This document shows positions 1 to 12,900 of a DNA stretch of 64,000 nt, one piece after another (the stretch's first letter is position 1; every line of letters begins with the position of its first letter). Below the pieces are notes generated by a model that worked only from the letters and a program-made list of their open reading frames with translations, was not told the DNA's origin and ran no database searches. Source of the DNA: Corythoichthys intestinalis (taxonomy: Eukaryota; Chordata; Actinopteri; Syngnathiformes; Syngnathidae); NCBI RefSeq assembly GCF_030265065.1, contig NC_080416.1:751501-815500 (forward strand). Direction: 5' to 3'. A program made the translations under genes and the position numbers.

Positions 1-535
1 GGTTTTCCGTGGTCAGTCGGTGCCAAATAAAAACTGGGAGAGAGGTTAAAATCCGTGCTTTCGAGTCATGTTGACGGCAGCGCTCTATGTCAAATATTTA
101 ATTTTTTTTTTTTTTTTTTACGGTGCTTTAAAGACGCCATGTGATTGAATAGGCCGGCGTGATCAGAGAAGCAAGCTAGTCAGATTGGTGTAATGGAGTC
201 ATTTGATTATTGTTGCGACATTTCATTGGTGAATATGGTAGCGCCACTGTTGGCGAAAAAAAAGCAGTAAAATCTAATTCGTAGAATAAAGAGGAAAAAA
301 TGTAATGACTAGTGTAGTCCAAAGTAGCGGACTAAGAGTAACGTTTCTTCTTCACAAATTTACTTCAGTATAAGTAAAAAGTATGGCTTCGTAAAACTAC
401 TCTTAGAAATACGTTTCTTCTTCACAAATTTACTTCAGTATAAGTAAAAAGTATGGCTTCGTAAAACTACTCTTAGAAATACATTTTTCTCAAAAAGTTG
501 CACAAGTAAATGCAACGCATTACTACCCACCTCTG
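1..535. repeat. hAT-like non-autonomous element, right end (left end outside window)
   Basis: The stretch ends in the terminus CTACCCACCTCTG at 523-535. It shares its body with the copy at 57219-58660: both have the 'gtaatgact...gtagc' segment, the 'caaaaagtt' segment and the same end. Positions 341-410 and 411-480 are an exact 70-bp tandem duplication. The family assignment to hAT rests on the better-bounded copy, which has near-matching 8-bp flanks. Confidence 0.6.
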
Positions 536-1228
536 TTAAATTCCCAGCACTTTCATTGTTAGCTATTTTTAACTTACTGCAACTGTTTCCTCAACCATTC
601 CCGTACTTTATACTTTACTTCACTCGGAATTATAATATTATGTACGATTATCAGACCTTTGAGTCGCTAATCAAATGCGATTGTTCAAATTTACGAGTCA
701 CAACTCATTATTTTTTACCAAAAATTACGTCCCAATCCATGCTGGAATTGTGTTTTGGTACTACGGTAGTCTTGAAACCAGCATATTAGGGAAACGTTAT
801 GGAGATTTTTTTTTTAATTAACAAATACCAGAATCCAACATTTTCATTTTTAAACTTTTGTTTAGAGATTAGTTTTGTTTTTTTAAAGACGCGTCCTCTA
901 TGAATATTTATCAAAACACACCAACGAACGAGGGGAGGGGGGTGTAAGGCGTGTCAGTTCTAAACCACCCGCCATTTTGAACACTTGTGACAACCGCAAT
1001 GTGGGTATTACAAAGTGCTTAAGTACCGGTGAAATGTTAAAAAACGTTGCGTATATGTCTAACTTTATCGGTGCTGTAGTGAAGCACGTGAATGAGCGGG
1101 TTAAATTTGATAGGACATGAACGTAATCTTCGAAAAACTGCTCATGTCGCCATTTTGCCTTTGAACCACAGGACAAGGTCGGTTGTCCACCATTTTGAAG
1201 CGATAGCAGTTTAGAAAAAACGCTGCTG

Positions 1229-1301
1229 TGACGTCAAAATCGTCACTTCGTATAAAAGCTAAGGCCCTCCCCCAAAGGCTCATTCCTGGATTTGGTCAAA
1301 G
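1229..1301 (+). promoter_or_regulatory. Candidate TATA/CRE promoter with a splice donor
   Basis: A perfect CRE (TGACGTCA, 1229-1236) is followed by TATAAAAG (1251-1258) and then by a consensus donor GTAAGT beginning at 1302. An acceptor-like TTTTTTCAG ends near 1470. This is the layout of a first exon, but I recognise no product. It could be a distal 5' exon of ppp1r10, an unrelated non-coding RNA, or chance. Confidence 0.3.
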
Positions 1302-2380
1302 GTAAGTAAAGACGTCAAGACATTCGTGCATATATTTGTCGTAATTGAAGGTGAAATCACCCCAGCATTTGCACACAAACCACCGCATGCATTTAACTCC
1401 GCGACAAGGGGAAAAGTATTAACTTGAAGTGTCAACTAAGATGTTTTTTTATTCTTGTGTATTTTTTCAGGTTTCAATTCATTTTCCTGAAGACTCAACC
1501 GTCGAGGACTTCGACCAACTACTCAAATTGATGTTTTTTTCTTCAAGTAATGGACATCTGATTACTATTTTTGCCTCCAGTTCTTGAAGGAAAAGGCTAA
1601 CTTTTAGCTACCAAAGCCCCACCCATTAGAAATTTTGAAGCAGGTATTAAAGCCATCAAAGTTGACGATATGTTTTTTCTTAATCTATATATAAACGAAA
1701 TAAGTGCCCGAAAAGCACGATGTGTTATGAATAGACGTTTAGGGCATTTAGTATGAATATTCATGTCTTTTGTTGACTTGCTTATGTAAGTACAAAACAG
1801 TCGCATTAGCCATTTTGCGGCTCTGATTAGCCTAGCCTTTTGTTTAGCATGAGCTCACACATGAACGTAGACGGTGACACAAGTCTTGTTTGTTCGTGTG
1901 TGAGACGAGCTGGGCTCATAAAAAATTGAACTCGATAAATAGCGAGACCTATAAGCAATCTCATCATAAAGATTGCCATGTTTGCTTTAGGAGGCTTAAT
2001 AACCAATGAAGTCGGATTTTTTTGCCTGCCGGGGTTGCTCAACGGAACCGAAACCCACCGCAATCTATACATAAAGATTGCATTAGGCTGAGGATTGCCG
2101 GACGATTGACGAAGCGCAGTGTCACGTTGACGATGATAATAGCACAAGTCTTCCACTAATCCCGCATCACGCACTGGGCAATCTGTGGATAAAGATTGCG
2201 GGATGACTCGAGCCAAGTGGTGTTTCCAAACACAAACATTCGGGAGAAAATAGCGGACGAGTACCTCGAGTCCTACCCTCGGCGGCTTTTTCCTCTGAAC
2301 ATTTGGGAGTTTTCAAACCCGTAAAGAAGCCACAACGATTTGGCTCTTGCGTTTTGAGTTGACGTTTAACCTTTGCTCGT
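1302..2380. other. Gene-free upstream region with three iterated hairpins
   Basis: No protein homology was recognised. The notable content is three 22-bp hairpins at 1955-1976, 2060-2081 and 2178-2199, each with the stem GCAATCT/AGATTGC and an 8-nt loop ending in ATAA. The long minus-strand reading frames here owe a repeated short motif to these hairpins and do not look like a real protein. Confidence 0.4.
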
Positions 2381-2530
2381 GCTGTGTTGTTCCAACCTAA
2401 ACGTCCTTTTCGATTGTGCGACTCATTGCTAACAGTTGTAGTCTGGCGTCGAAGGGGTGAAGGAGGCGGACTCTCATTGGCTGAGCAGCGTCCTGCCCCT
2501 CCCACTCCGCCTTTCAATTGGACTTGGGCT
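2380..2530. promoter_or_regulatory. Candidate ppp1r10 promoter (CCAAT and GC boxes)
   Basis: Two inverted CCAAT boxes (ATTGG at 2476-2480 and 2517-2521) surround a GC-box-like CCCCTCCC (2496-2503) in locally GC-richer DNA. This fits a TATA-less housekeeping promoter about 1.4 kb before the first coding exon of ppp1r10. That exon begins with an acceptor, so at least one non-coding exon must lie upstream. The exact start and first exon could not be placed. Confidence 0.35.
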
Positions 2531-3951
2531 GTGAATTGTCTTTATGTAACTAGGACATCAAATGACAGCCATTTTAACTCTATCTGAAAACATTTCTTTT
2601 TTGTTGAATATAACTCCTATTCCCGTCTTGTACCAGTGATCCACCACCATTAATTGCCTATATTTTCTCAGCAGGCTCTTGTTTATCATTTTGTGTGTAC
2701 ATGTGTAACAGTTGTGCCACTTTCAGGCCTTGAATTATTTGCAGTGTTGTGGAGTTCTGAGACTATATAAAACTACTTCAACATTTAAGCGGGTAAGACC
2801 GAACTGATTCCTCACATGACATTTCCAATCAACTAGATAGATTTAATCTATCAAAAGGAACAAAGTTGGGAGAAAGTACACAAAACATTCTGCCCATATG
2901 ATGTCATTCAATGTTGATTTAGTTATATAGTAACACTTTAATTGAGGTATGGGTAGCTACAAGCACCTTGAGTAATGTGTTATTTCAAAGAGTACCAAGA
3001 CAGGTTAGGACATCCAATCAGATCAAATGTATCATTCATACTACTGGACTAGTGAAAGCATTCCATTCATGATTTCCTATGATATTAACTTCAAACATTA
3101 GTATACCAAGATGAGGGAATCAAAGTTCCTATTTAGTAGGTTTGCACAAATGTGGTTTCAATATGCATACATCTTATATTAAAATGTATATTAACCTGTA
3201 ATTATCCTTCATCTGATATTTATATAACATCAATGCATATGAACATGTTACAAAATGGATATGAATAGCTTTTAATTGTGTCATAGTCAGATGACTGAAA
3301 TAAAACAAGGGATGGACAATATTTAGATACATATACTCTATATATTAATTCAAAACACTAGTATATGATTAAGTATTATTCAGTTAAGTGAAAAAATAGC
3401 ACATATCACGCAGGAGTGTGTCAATATAAATGTCCACAGAGGAGACATTTTGGTGCCCTGGGACACTCACCTGTCCTGCTGCCAACCAGAGTTCATGCTG
3501 GAAGCGTGCAAACAAGTAGGAGTCTGTACATGCTTGTATATCATATATTTTGTAGGCTTGTGTAGGTGTTCTCTAGTACCAGTTTGAATTCCCTATAATA
3601 ATTTACTAATGAATCGTGAATTTTGCTGTTAGTGTTGTTTGATGCTAGTCTGACCACTGTTGATTTAGGTGGTTACTCTCATTGCTGAGTATTTTGAGGG
3701 GGCAGTTTTGGAACAGTATATTGTATGAATGATCGTGTTGTGTGGAGGACTGGATACATTTTCACGGTTAGCAAAATGTCACTTGGGTCTGGTAACCGCA
3801 AGGGTGGCATTCGATTCTGTTGAGCAACCTCCTTATTTTGAACGCAAATATTCAATGTTAACAATGAATGTCCTGCCGCAACGATTAAACATGCATTATA
3901 AACATTTTCCCGATGACTACGTAGATTAATTGAGGTTTGCTTTTTGTAGAA
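2531..3951. other. A/T-rich stretch before the ppp1r10 coding region
   Basis: Probably 5' non-coding intron of ppp1r10. I see no coding potential, transposon ends or clear regulatory sites in it. Confidence 0.4.
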
Positions 3952-6900
3952 ATGGACGGGGTGCCGGTGGACCCCAAAGAAATTTTAAAGGGAGTGGAGC
4001 TTCTTCTAGGGAAGGATGGAGGATTATGTAGCCTGGAGGGAGTCCCGAAGATGTTCAGGTGGGGAATTTAAGCCTGCCATGAAATGTTTTAAGTCATCCT
4101 AAGGAAATATTTTAATCTTTTTTTTGTTGTTGTTTGTTTGTTTGTTTGAACAGCCTAATGAAAGCCTCTTCCAAGATGGTCAGTCGGTGTATGTACTTGA
4201 ACATCCTACTTCATACGAAATCTCATGATGTTCTCAACAGGTAAGCCTTGATCTTTCCGTATCTTTGTGCTTAATGTGATGTTGTCCACACTCAAAAAAG
4301 CGGCCATCTCAAACTTGTGTTTTTCCCAATTTTAGATTCATCCGAGTTGGAGGCTACAGGCTACTAAACTCGTGGCTCACCTATTCCAAAACCACCAACA
4401 ATTCTCCTTTGCTGCAGCTTATTCTGCTCACTCTGCAGAAGCTGCCCCTCAAAGTGGACCATTTAAAACAAGTACGTGCTAAAACATGCCTTTGATATGA
4501 CCAATTATATATATTTTTTTAAATAATAATTGTTCACAATGGCCTGGGTTGGGTCCCTTTTTTCAGGACGCCATAACTGTTGTTTTCTTCACTGAACAAT
4601 GATAGCAGCATTTTGGGCCTAGAAAGACAAAAAACTAAATTTGTGTGTCAAAAATTGTAATATTTATGTCCTATTGAAAACCAGACATGCTCAACAAACT
4701 GTTTTGAAAATGAAACAGCAGGTTTGCTGATAGGCGTCATGGTCAAAAGGGATAAAATTCGGTTTACAGATCATCTTATCCGAATAAAGTCGATCCCAGA
4801 TGACTCCCACTCGCTATCACAGATACTCCGTCAATCTCCTCCTCTCAACACGCACCATTGATCTGGCAACCGTCTCTCATGATGTGACGCCAGAAGGGAA
4901 TCATGGGATATGTGGTTCTCCACGGTGCTGTCTGATTGGAAAACAGACAAGGAATGACCAAAAAATGGACATAAACACATGGTTCATGCAGCGTTTTAAG
5001 GCTTATTCATGATCTCCAGTAGTGCTGCAACAACTAATCGATTAACTCGAGTATTCGATTAGAAAAAAAGATTCTAATTACATTTTGCTGCTTCAAGTAC
5101 TCGTTTTAAAGTGGCGTTGTAATGGTTCGTTTTTGAAAGTGCTTGCTTTTAGTTTTATTGAATTGGGTGGATACACTGCCCTCTAGTCTGCCTCATTTTA
5201 CATGGCCAAATCCAGCACCTCCCTGTTAAGACCAACATAAGCTAGGTTTTTGCTTGAGCTAATGTTTTTTAAATGCATATGTAATTTAGTTTAAAGGTAT
5301 ATTTAGCCAATTTTTGTGAGAATATTTGTCTGAACCATTTTTTAAGAGCATTTTTGGAAAAAGAAAAAAAAAAAAAAGTATTTCATAGCATTTAAGCGAG
5401 CAGACTTTTGCTATGAAAGTTAGCCAACTGTTCTTTTGTTGTACATAGATCCTTTTCAAATACCGTTTGAGGCTCAGGTCAGGTATTTTAATTTATGTTT
5501 ATCTGATTACTCGGTTATTTGAACTAACTAGTTTATTGATTTATCAACTACTAAAATAATCGATAGCTGCAGCCCTAATCTCTAGTTTTTACTTGCTGTA
5601 TCGACTTCAAATAAAAACGTGGGTGAAGCTTCACTTCTGCACTTTTGAATGGAGGGTTACCCCAAGCGTGTGGGTGATGTCATCACCAAGTTACACACCG
5701 ACCGCTGAGGTTTAAGACATTTTTTACAGTTGGCTCACTGCGCAATATTTAGAAAAGTTTTTAAAAAATTTTAATTGGCTGCTTACTGTGTGTCCATCTC
5801 GCTAATGTATTGTTTTTTCCGACCCAGAACAACACAGCAAAGTTGGTAAAGCAACTGTGTAAAGCGGCAGAGACTGAAGGTCAGTTTGCTTTTTTACATT
5901 ATACATATTGTGTCCCGCAGTTTTCAACTAAACGCGTCATTCCGTCCATTTTTTATAGAATTAAGAAAGTTGGCGTCAGTGCTTGTCGATGGCTGGATGG
6001 CAACCATTCGATCCCAGAGCGTTTCGAGCAATTCCAGCAGTCCTGCCGGTAGGATGACTCTTTTTATTCATGCCTTTTTCTTTTTAATATCAGCTTAAAA
6101 TCCTCTACTCGACGTGCAGATAAGAGGAAGAAGAAAGAAGACAGCAAGGTCCCAAACAAAGAGGTAAAGGAAAAAAGTGGGGAGGAAGAGAAGAAAAAAG
6201 ACAAGGCTAAAGCTCACGCGCCTAGTCATGCCAAAATCCGTTCCATAGGTAAGTCACTCTAAAAACCTAATGTACTGTATCTTGTGTAAAAAAAAGGTTG
6301 TTTTTTTTATAACGCAGCGTGGTTTTGTAGGTCTGGAGATGGACACGCCAAACCCTGCCCCGGCTAAGAAGGGCCCTGCAGCTCCTCAGCTCGGTGACAA
6401 GTACAACATCAAGCCTCCGGTCCTGAAGAGGTTAAGGTACTGAGCTGAATCAGCATAAACATGAGCACAGTAGCAGTCTGTGCGTTTGCTCTCTGCGACC
6501 ATCTAGTGGTCAGTTACTGTAACTGCACTCCTTTTTTTTTTTCTGGTCTTCTCTCCAAACAGCTCCGGACCATCTGATAATCCTCCACTGGAGAAGAAAT
6601 ACAAGCCTCTAAACACGCCTTCCAACGCAGCCAAAGAAATTAAAGTCAAGATCATTCCAGCGCAACGTAAGTGTTATTTCAACAACAAAATAGTAACGTT
6701 TTGCTACGTACATGTACTCATAATGTCGTTATGTATATGCGTGCAGCCATGGAGTGCACAGGATTCCTAGACGCCCTCAACTCTGCTCCAGTGCCTGGTA
6801 TCAAGATCAAGAAAAAGAAAGCTGCCGCCGCCGCCGCCTCATCGCCTTCTAACGCCAAGGTCGTGTCCCCGACCGCAAACAAGGTAAATGTCTGAACAAA

Positions 6901-9900
6901 CGTGTAAACAAAACGGGGACAAAGGACAAATTTTGTATTTAGTGAAAGATGATTTAACAATTCATTCATTCGTGTTTTGCATTACTTTTGATGGAAAACA
7001 CTAACAGGTTAAAATTGGGCTCAAGTTCAGTGCCACTGAAAATTAGATTAGAGGTCACTTGATATGAGGTTTTCAAAGTCTGATACATATTTTTTTTTTG
7101 TTTTTTTAAATAGAAAGTTCAGTTGATTTTTTTTTTTTTTTTTCAAAGCATATTGATTAAGAAAGGGAATTTATATCAATGTATATATTAAAGCAACACT
7201 AGGTAACTTTTCAATCTTGATAAAATATTTTCAAAACATTTGTGATAATACGTCCACTAGTTGAATGACCCACCGGCACTTATTAACTTTGAGGAGGGTG
7301 GCAGGAACCCCGCCACACCAAAAAAACAAACTACAAATGTGCTGATTTTGTGGCATACAGCACTTCCTCCTCTCCCCCATTCATTATAAAGACAGAAGTA
7401 TTTGCGCCGACTTCTGCTAAGATAGCAGAGCAACAAAGAGACAAAAAGTTTTGTCTGAGGAGGGGGAAAAAATGGGAGGCTACCAGGATACACAGAATAA
7501 ACACTGGCCCGGTTTTCACTCGCTGACGAGTTCGGGTGGCGCCAAACTTCCCTTGCTTGTTGAGAGTCATACCTTGAAGGGTCCTGTATGGGTCATTTGC
7601 TGCAACTCTAGCGCCAACTAGTGGCAGCAGAATTTGAAGCCTTAACAAGCTCCAAAACTCACCAAAATTTGCACATACATGCAGCTTGGTGTAAGTTTAG
7701 ATAATTTTGCAACCTTGCAAAAAAATGAATTAAAAAAAACGTAACAAAATGGCTCTGTGGTGGCCCCTTGAATTTTCCTGTTAGGTTTTTTTTTCAACAT
7801 AGAGCGATGGAATTTAAGGAGTCGATACGTTGCGCAAGGGCCTGTTCAGTCCTGCTTGAAGGGCTAGTTACTATTCAGCCTTCACACATGCACTGAAAAT
7901 AGAAATGTTGTTTAATCCACCTGCAAGCGACCGGGAGATTGATTTTTGATTGATTGATGATTTTAAGACACTGTGCGGGTGTGCGCTGGTCCTCATGGGA
8001 AACGGTCTTCCTAAAGGCAACACACCACCACTTTTGTCCAAAGGCGTCGCTAAAATCGACCAAAACTGAAAAGTTACCAAGTGTTGTTTTAAAAGTAGCT
8101 TATTTCTTTTATAAAACCTTGTCTAACTTCTTCTTTTTTCTCCTCCAGACAAATCCGTTTGACAGTAAACCATCGACGTATTCCTCATCTTCCACCAAAC
8201 CGACGTCTCCGGAGACGCTTTCGTCTAATAGTACTTTTGAAAACCAGGAGACGGAGCGGCCCGGGACGCCCGTGCCTACGGAAGACCCCGACTCCGCGGA
8301 CACTGGTGAGCGAAAATGACGTAAACTGTACCTGATCCCATATTAACTGTATTTAACTGTTCAGGAGACAAACCGAACGCTCTGTCGGAACCACGCGGAG
8401 AAGAAGACTTGACCAAGAAAGGCAAGAAAAAGAAAACGGTTCACTGGGCTCAAGAAGATAACCTCAAGCATTACTTTTATTTCGACCTGGACGAGACGGA
8501 GAGAGGTAGGAAACGCGCCGTAGCTTAGCGAGCGTGTCGTGTGTCATCCTCTGATATTTATTCCGAAATGTCTTCATTTCCTCCCTCTCAGTCAACGTGA
8601 ATAAGATTAAGGACTTTGGCGAGGCGGCCAAACGGGAGTTGATGATGGACAGGCAGACTTTTGAGATGGCCCGACGGCTTTCCCACGACACCATGGAGGA
8701 GAGGGTGCCCTGGACGCCTCCGAGGCCGCTGACGTTGCCCGGCAGTCTGGTCGTTCCCGGCTCCGGCAGCAGAGAAAAGCTCACCCAGCGGGATCGGGAG
8801 ATGGGCATCTTACAGGAGATCTTTCTCAGTAAAGAGAGGTAGGCTTGTATTCGTATCTACATACAAATGCTTTGTTTGATTTAGTCAAGCTGAAATCTGA
8901 AATCTTTTTCCTTTTTACTAGTGTGCCTGACAGTCCACACGAACCAGACCCGGAGCCTTACGAACCCATGCCTCCTCGACTCATACCCCTGGATGAGGTT
9001 TGTATAATATAAGCTTAGTGTCGCAAACCGTTCGTCGATTAAATCAAGTCAATTCAATTGTCTTGTTTGCTGTGTACACTGCTGGCCAAATGTATTGCCC
9101 CCACCTGCAATTCTGTCAGATAATGCTCAAATTCTCCCAGATAATGATTGCAGTGACAAATGCTTTGGTAGTAATATCTTCAATTTTGCTTGCAATGAAA
9201 AAACACAGAAGAGAATGTAAAAAAAAAAAATATATTATTATCATTTTGCACAAAAGTCCAAATATGGGCCGGACAAAAGTATTGGCACCCTCAGCCTAAT
9301 ACTTGGTAGCCAACCTTTAGACAAAATAACTGCAGACAACCGCTTCCGGTATCCATCAATGAGTTTCTGCTGAAATTTTATACCATTCTTCTTTGGCTAA
9401 CTGCTCAAGTCTCTGAGGTTTGAAGGGTGCCATTTTCGGATCTCGCCACAGGTGTTCTATGGGATTCAGTTCTGGACTCACTGCTGGCCACTTTGTAGTG
9501 CTTTCTCTCAAACCATTTTCTAAAGCTTTTGAAGTGTGTTTTGGGTCATTTTCCTGCTGGAAGACTCATGATCTCAGACTCAGACCCAGCTTTACCTACA
9601 TTATGCTGCAAAATTTTTTGGTAGTCTTCAGACTTCATCATGCCATGCACATGGTCAAGCAGTCCAGTGCCAGAGGCAGCAAAGCAACCCCAAAACGTCA
9701 GGGAACCATGTTTGACTCTGGGTTCTTTTCTTTGACGGCCCAGTTTATGCCTTTTCCCAAAAAGCTCTACTTTTGTCTCATCTGACCAGAGAACATTCTT
9801 CCAAAATGTTTTGGCCTTCTCAGGTAAGTTTTGCCAAACTCCAGCCTGGCTTTTTTTATGTCTCTGAGGTCAGAAGTGGGGTCTTCCTACCATTGAGACC

Positions 9901-12900
9901 GTTTTCATTCAGACGCCTAAGGATAGTACGGGTTGACACTGGTGTACCCTCGGACTGCGGGACAGCTTGAACTTTTTTGGATGTTCGTCGAGGTTCTTTA
10001 TCCACCATCCGTACCATCTTTCATTGAAATGTCTCGTCAATATTTCTTTTTTGGTCCACATCAAGGGAGGTTAGCCACAGTGCCATGGGCTGTACACTAA
10101 TTGATGACACTGCGCACGGTAGACATAGGAACAGTCAGGTTTTTGGAAATGGATTAGTAGCCTTGAGATTGCCCATGCTTCCTCACAAGTTCGCTTCTCA
10201 AGTCCTCAGTCGTCTTTTCTCAATGTTCAATGTGGTACACAGGACACGGGTTTAGTCAACTTTAATCCATTTTAACTGGCTGCAAGTGTGATTTAGTCAT
10301 TGCCACAGGTAAGTAACAGGTGCTGATAATGACATAAATTAGAGAAGCATCACATGATTTTTCAAAAGGGGCCATTACTTTTGTCCGGCCCATTTTTGGA
10401 GTTTTGTGTAAAATGATCATGATCTAATTTTTTTCCCATTCTTCATATTACTACCAAAGCATTTGTAATTGCGATCATTTTCTGGGAGAAACTGACCATT
10501 ATCTGACAGAATTGCAGGGGTGCCAATACTTTTGGCCAGCAGTGTAGTTGAATAACGTGAACGGCATTTAGTGAGGACAGAACAGGCGGTTTAAAATGAC
10601 CTATAAACTAGGTTTTTTTCCCCCGCCCAATTCTTCTGCATTGCGTGAAATGTTTGTTAGCCAATAACTCGACTAATCGATAACCGCAGCCCTAATTCAA
10701 AGCAAATCCCTTTCTTTTTTTGTCAGAAATGAACTCTTTATTCAATTATCCGTAGGATTCGTCAGTGCCAGACGATAGCTACTCGGAGCCCATGGACACG
10801 TCTCAGCAATTTCCCGCGATGGTCCAGAACGAGGGCTCCAAGCTGCCCCCCGTCCTTGCCAACTTGATGGGCAACCTCAACAACAACTCCCGTAGCCCCC
10901 AGAACACAAACACTGTCAACAATCCCGGCACGTCGGCCGTCAACGTACAGGAGCTGCTTTCTTCTATCATGGTATATGTCTACTGCAGACTGCCAGCATT
11001 TGTCAACAGTGAAATAAAGTTTTTCCATCCGTTTCGTTCACTCATTTGAAACTATGCTATCGGTTCTATAGTTAGCCGAGGGTGCCCAACCACTTTCTTA
11101 AAGGGCCGCAGTGGGGGTGGTAGGTTTTCATTCCTAACAGCCACCCGATGTATTACAAGTGTCATCTGTAACTGTGCTGGATCGGTTGGAACGAAAACCC
11201 ACACCCACCGCGGTCCTGTGTGGAATCGGTTCGGCATCTGGTAGCTATACATGTGAAAGTGATGCATTTTTATTCATATGATATCATGGCAGTGGTAGTT
11301 TGGATTTATTTATTTGAGTCATCTCATATAAGGAATTACACTTTCATACCAGCAGTTGTATTGATTTGAAAATACATTTCAGAGGTTCATTAAAAAGTGA
11401 ACATATAATTGAAGCATGTTTCGGACGAATGCAGTTAGTGAACAATAGAATTGTATTAGCTATGAAGCATGTCAAGTTTAATAATACGGAACGTTTGAAG
11501 ACGTTTTAGCTCATTTTGGTCCAGGTTCACGTCAGGTGTTTTCATTCGCAGCACCATAAACACTACATACCGTTTTCAAGTTGTGATTCCGCTGAGCTAA
11601 CGTTGTCCGTATGTTTAGGGGGCTTCTGGCAGCCAGTCTACCGAAGACCTCATCAAGCAACCCGACTTCTCGGATAAGCTTAAACAACTTCTGGGTTCCT
11701 TGCAACAGACGCAAAACCAGAACCAAGGACCTACACCAGGTAAAGTGACATCACGCCCTTTCATTGACATCTTTAACCCTTAAGTGGGCAATCATCGGCT
11801 GCCATTGATGGCGATCCGTTTTGACTGGGAGAGCGAATGATTGCCTCCCTCCCTCTCAAAATGGATTGGATTCTTTTCAGACGATGTAATTTTATTATGA
11901 AGTCACGCTACTTTTACTTGAGCCAAATTTTTGATTACTTTACCCACTCTGCCTACATGACCTAAAATGTGACATAAACCTATGTGGATGTTTATTTTTA
12001 TTTCTTTTTTTTTTTTTTTTACAAATTACTAAAATTATCACGTTGCCTTTGTCATTCTAGTTAACCCAAATTTGTTGGGTCACGGTCCTATGAACAACAT
12101 GAACAACTTGCACATGCAAATGCCCATGAACAGCGGCGGCGGCGGCTTCCCGCCCAACATGCCTCCGGGCGGTCCCCGCTTCAACCACCCTCCGCCGCCC
12201 CACAATCACGGGCCGCCTTTCAACGCCGGCGGAGGCCCGCGAATGATGGGACCGCCGCCGGGACAGGGCCGCGGAGATAACGGCAACTACTGGGGAGAAG
12301 ACTCTATGAGGGGCGGGCCGCACCGAGGGGGGCACTTCCACCGGGGAGGAAGAGGCCGAGGGGGAGAGCCCGGCTTCAGGGGCCGAGGGCGAGCGGGGCC
12401 GAGAGGCGGACACAATATGAATGGTACGTGGATAAGAAAAATGTCCCGATGGCGTATTTTTGCACCCGAGTCAGAGTTACCCAATTACAGAGTTCCGATC
12501 CGATACAGAAAAAAAAAATGCTTTTTTTGACAAAAGTTTCAAACATGTTACTGTTACACGGTGGTGCCTTCGTAATGTGAATTATTTTTAAACAAGAATA
12601 ACGTAGTTAAAATGCTTGTCTTTATTCAATGCTTCATTAAGTCCACTCAAATCTACCTCTCAGTTACACAATGAGTTGCCACAGCGCACCACCGCTGGTG
12701 TGTAACAAGCTAAGCGATGTGGCACATTTGCGCCTTTGATCGTAGAGCTACAAAGCTTCTCTGGCAAAATCAGAGCTACAAACCTGTTCATTTTTAGTAG
12801 CTAACTACAGGGCACTGTTGACCATGAAAAACAGAAGGAGGGAGAGTGAAAGGCTGTACAAGCATGAAGCAGAAAAACAAATATATTGTTATCTGGGTCT

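Noticed and set aside
2167-2517. Minus-strand 116-codon frame upstream of ppp1r10
   Set aside because: No homology; it runs across CCAAT and GC boxes and across one of the iterated hairpins, so promoter DNA is the better reading.
9420-9970. Plus-strand frames within 9420-9970 and in 19554-19966
   Set aside because: These are antisense shadows of Tc1 transposase remnants on the minus strand.
12057-12413. Minus-strand 118-codon frame rich in Arg/Ser/Pro
   Set aside because: It is the complement of the Gly/Pro/Arg-rich exon of ppp1r10; GC-rich repeats keep the opposite strand open.
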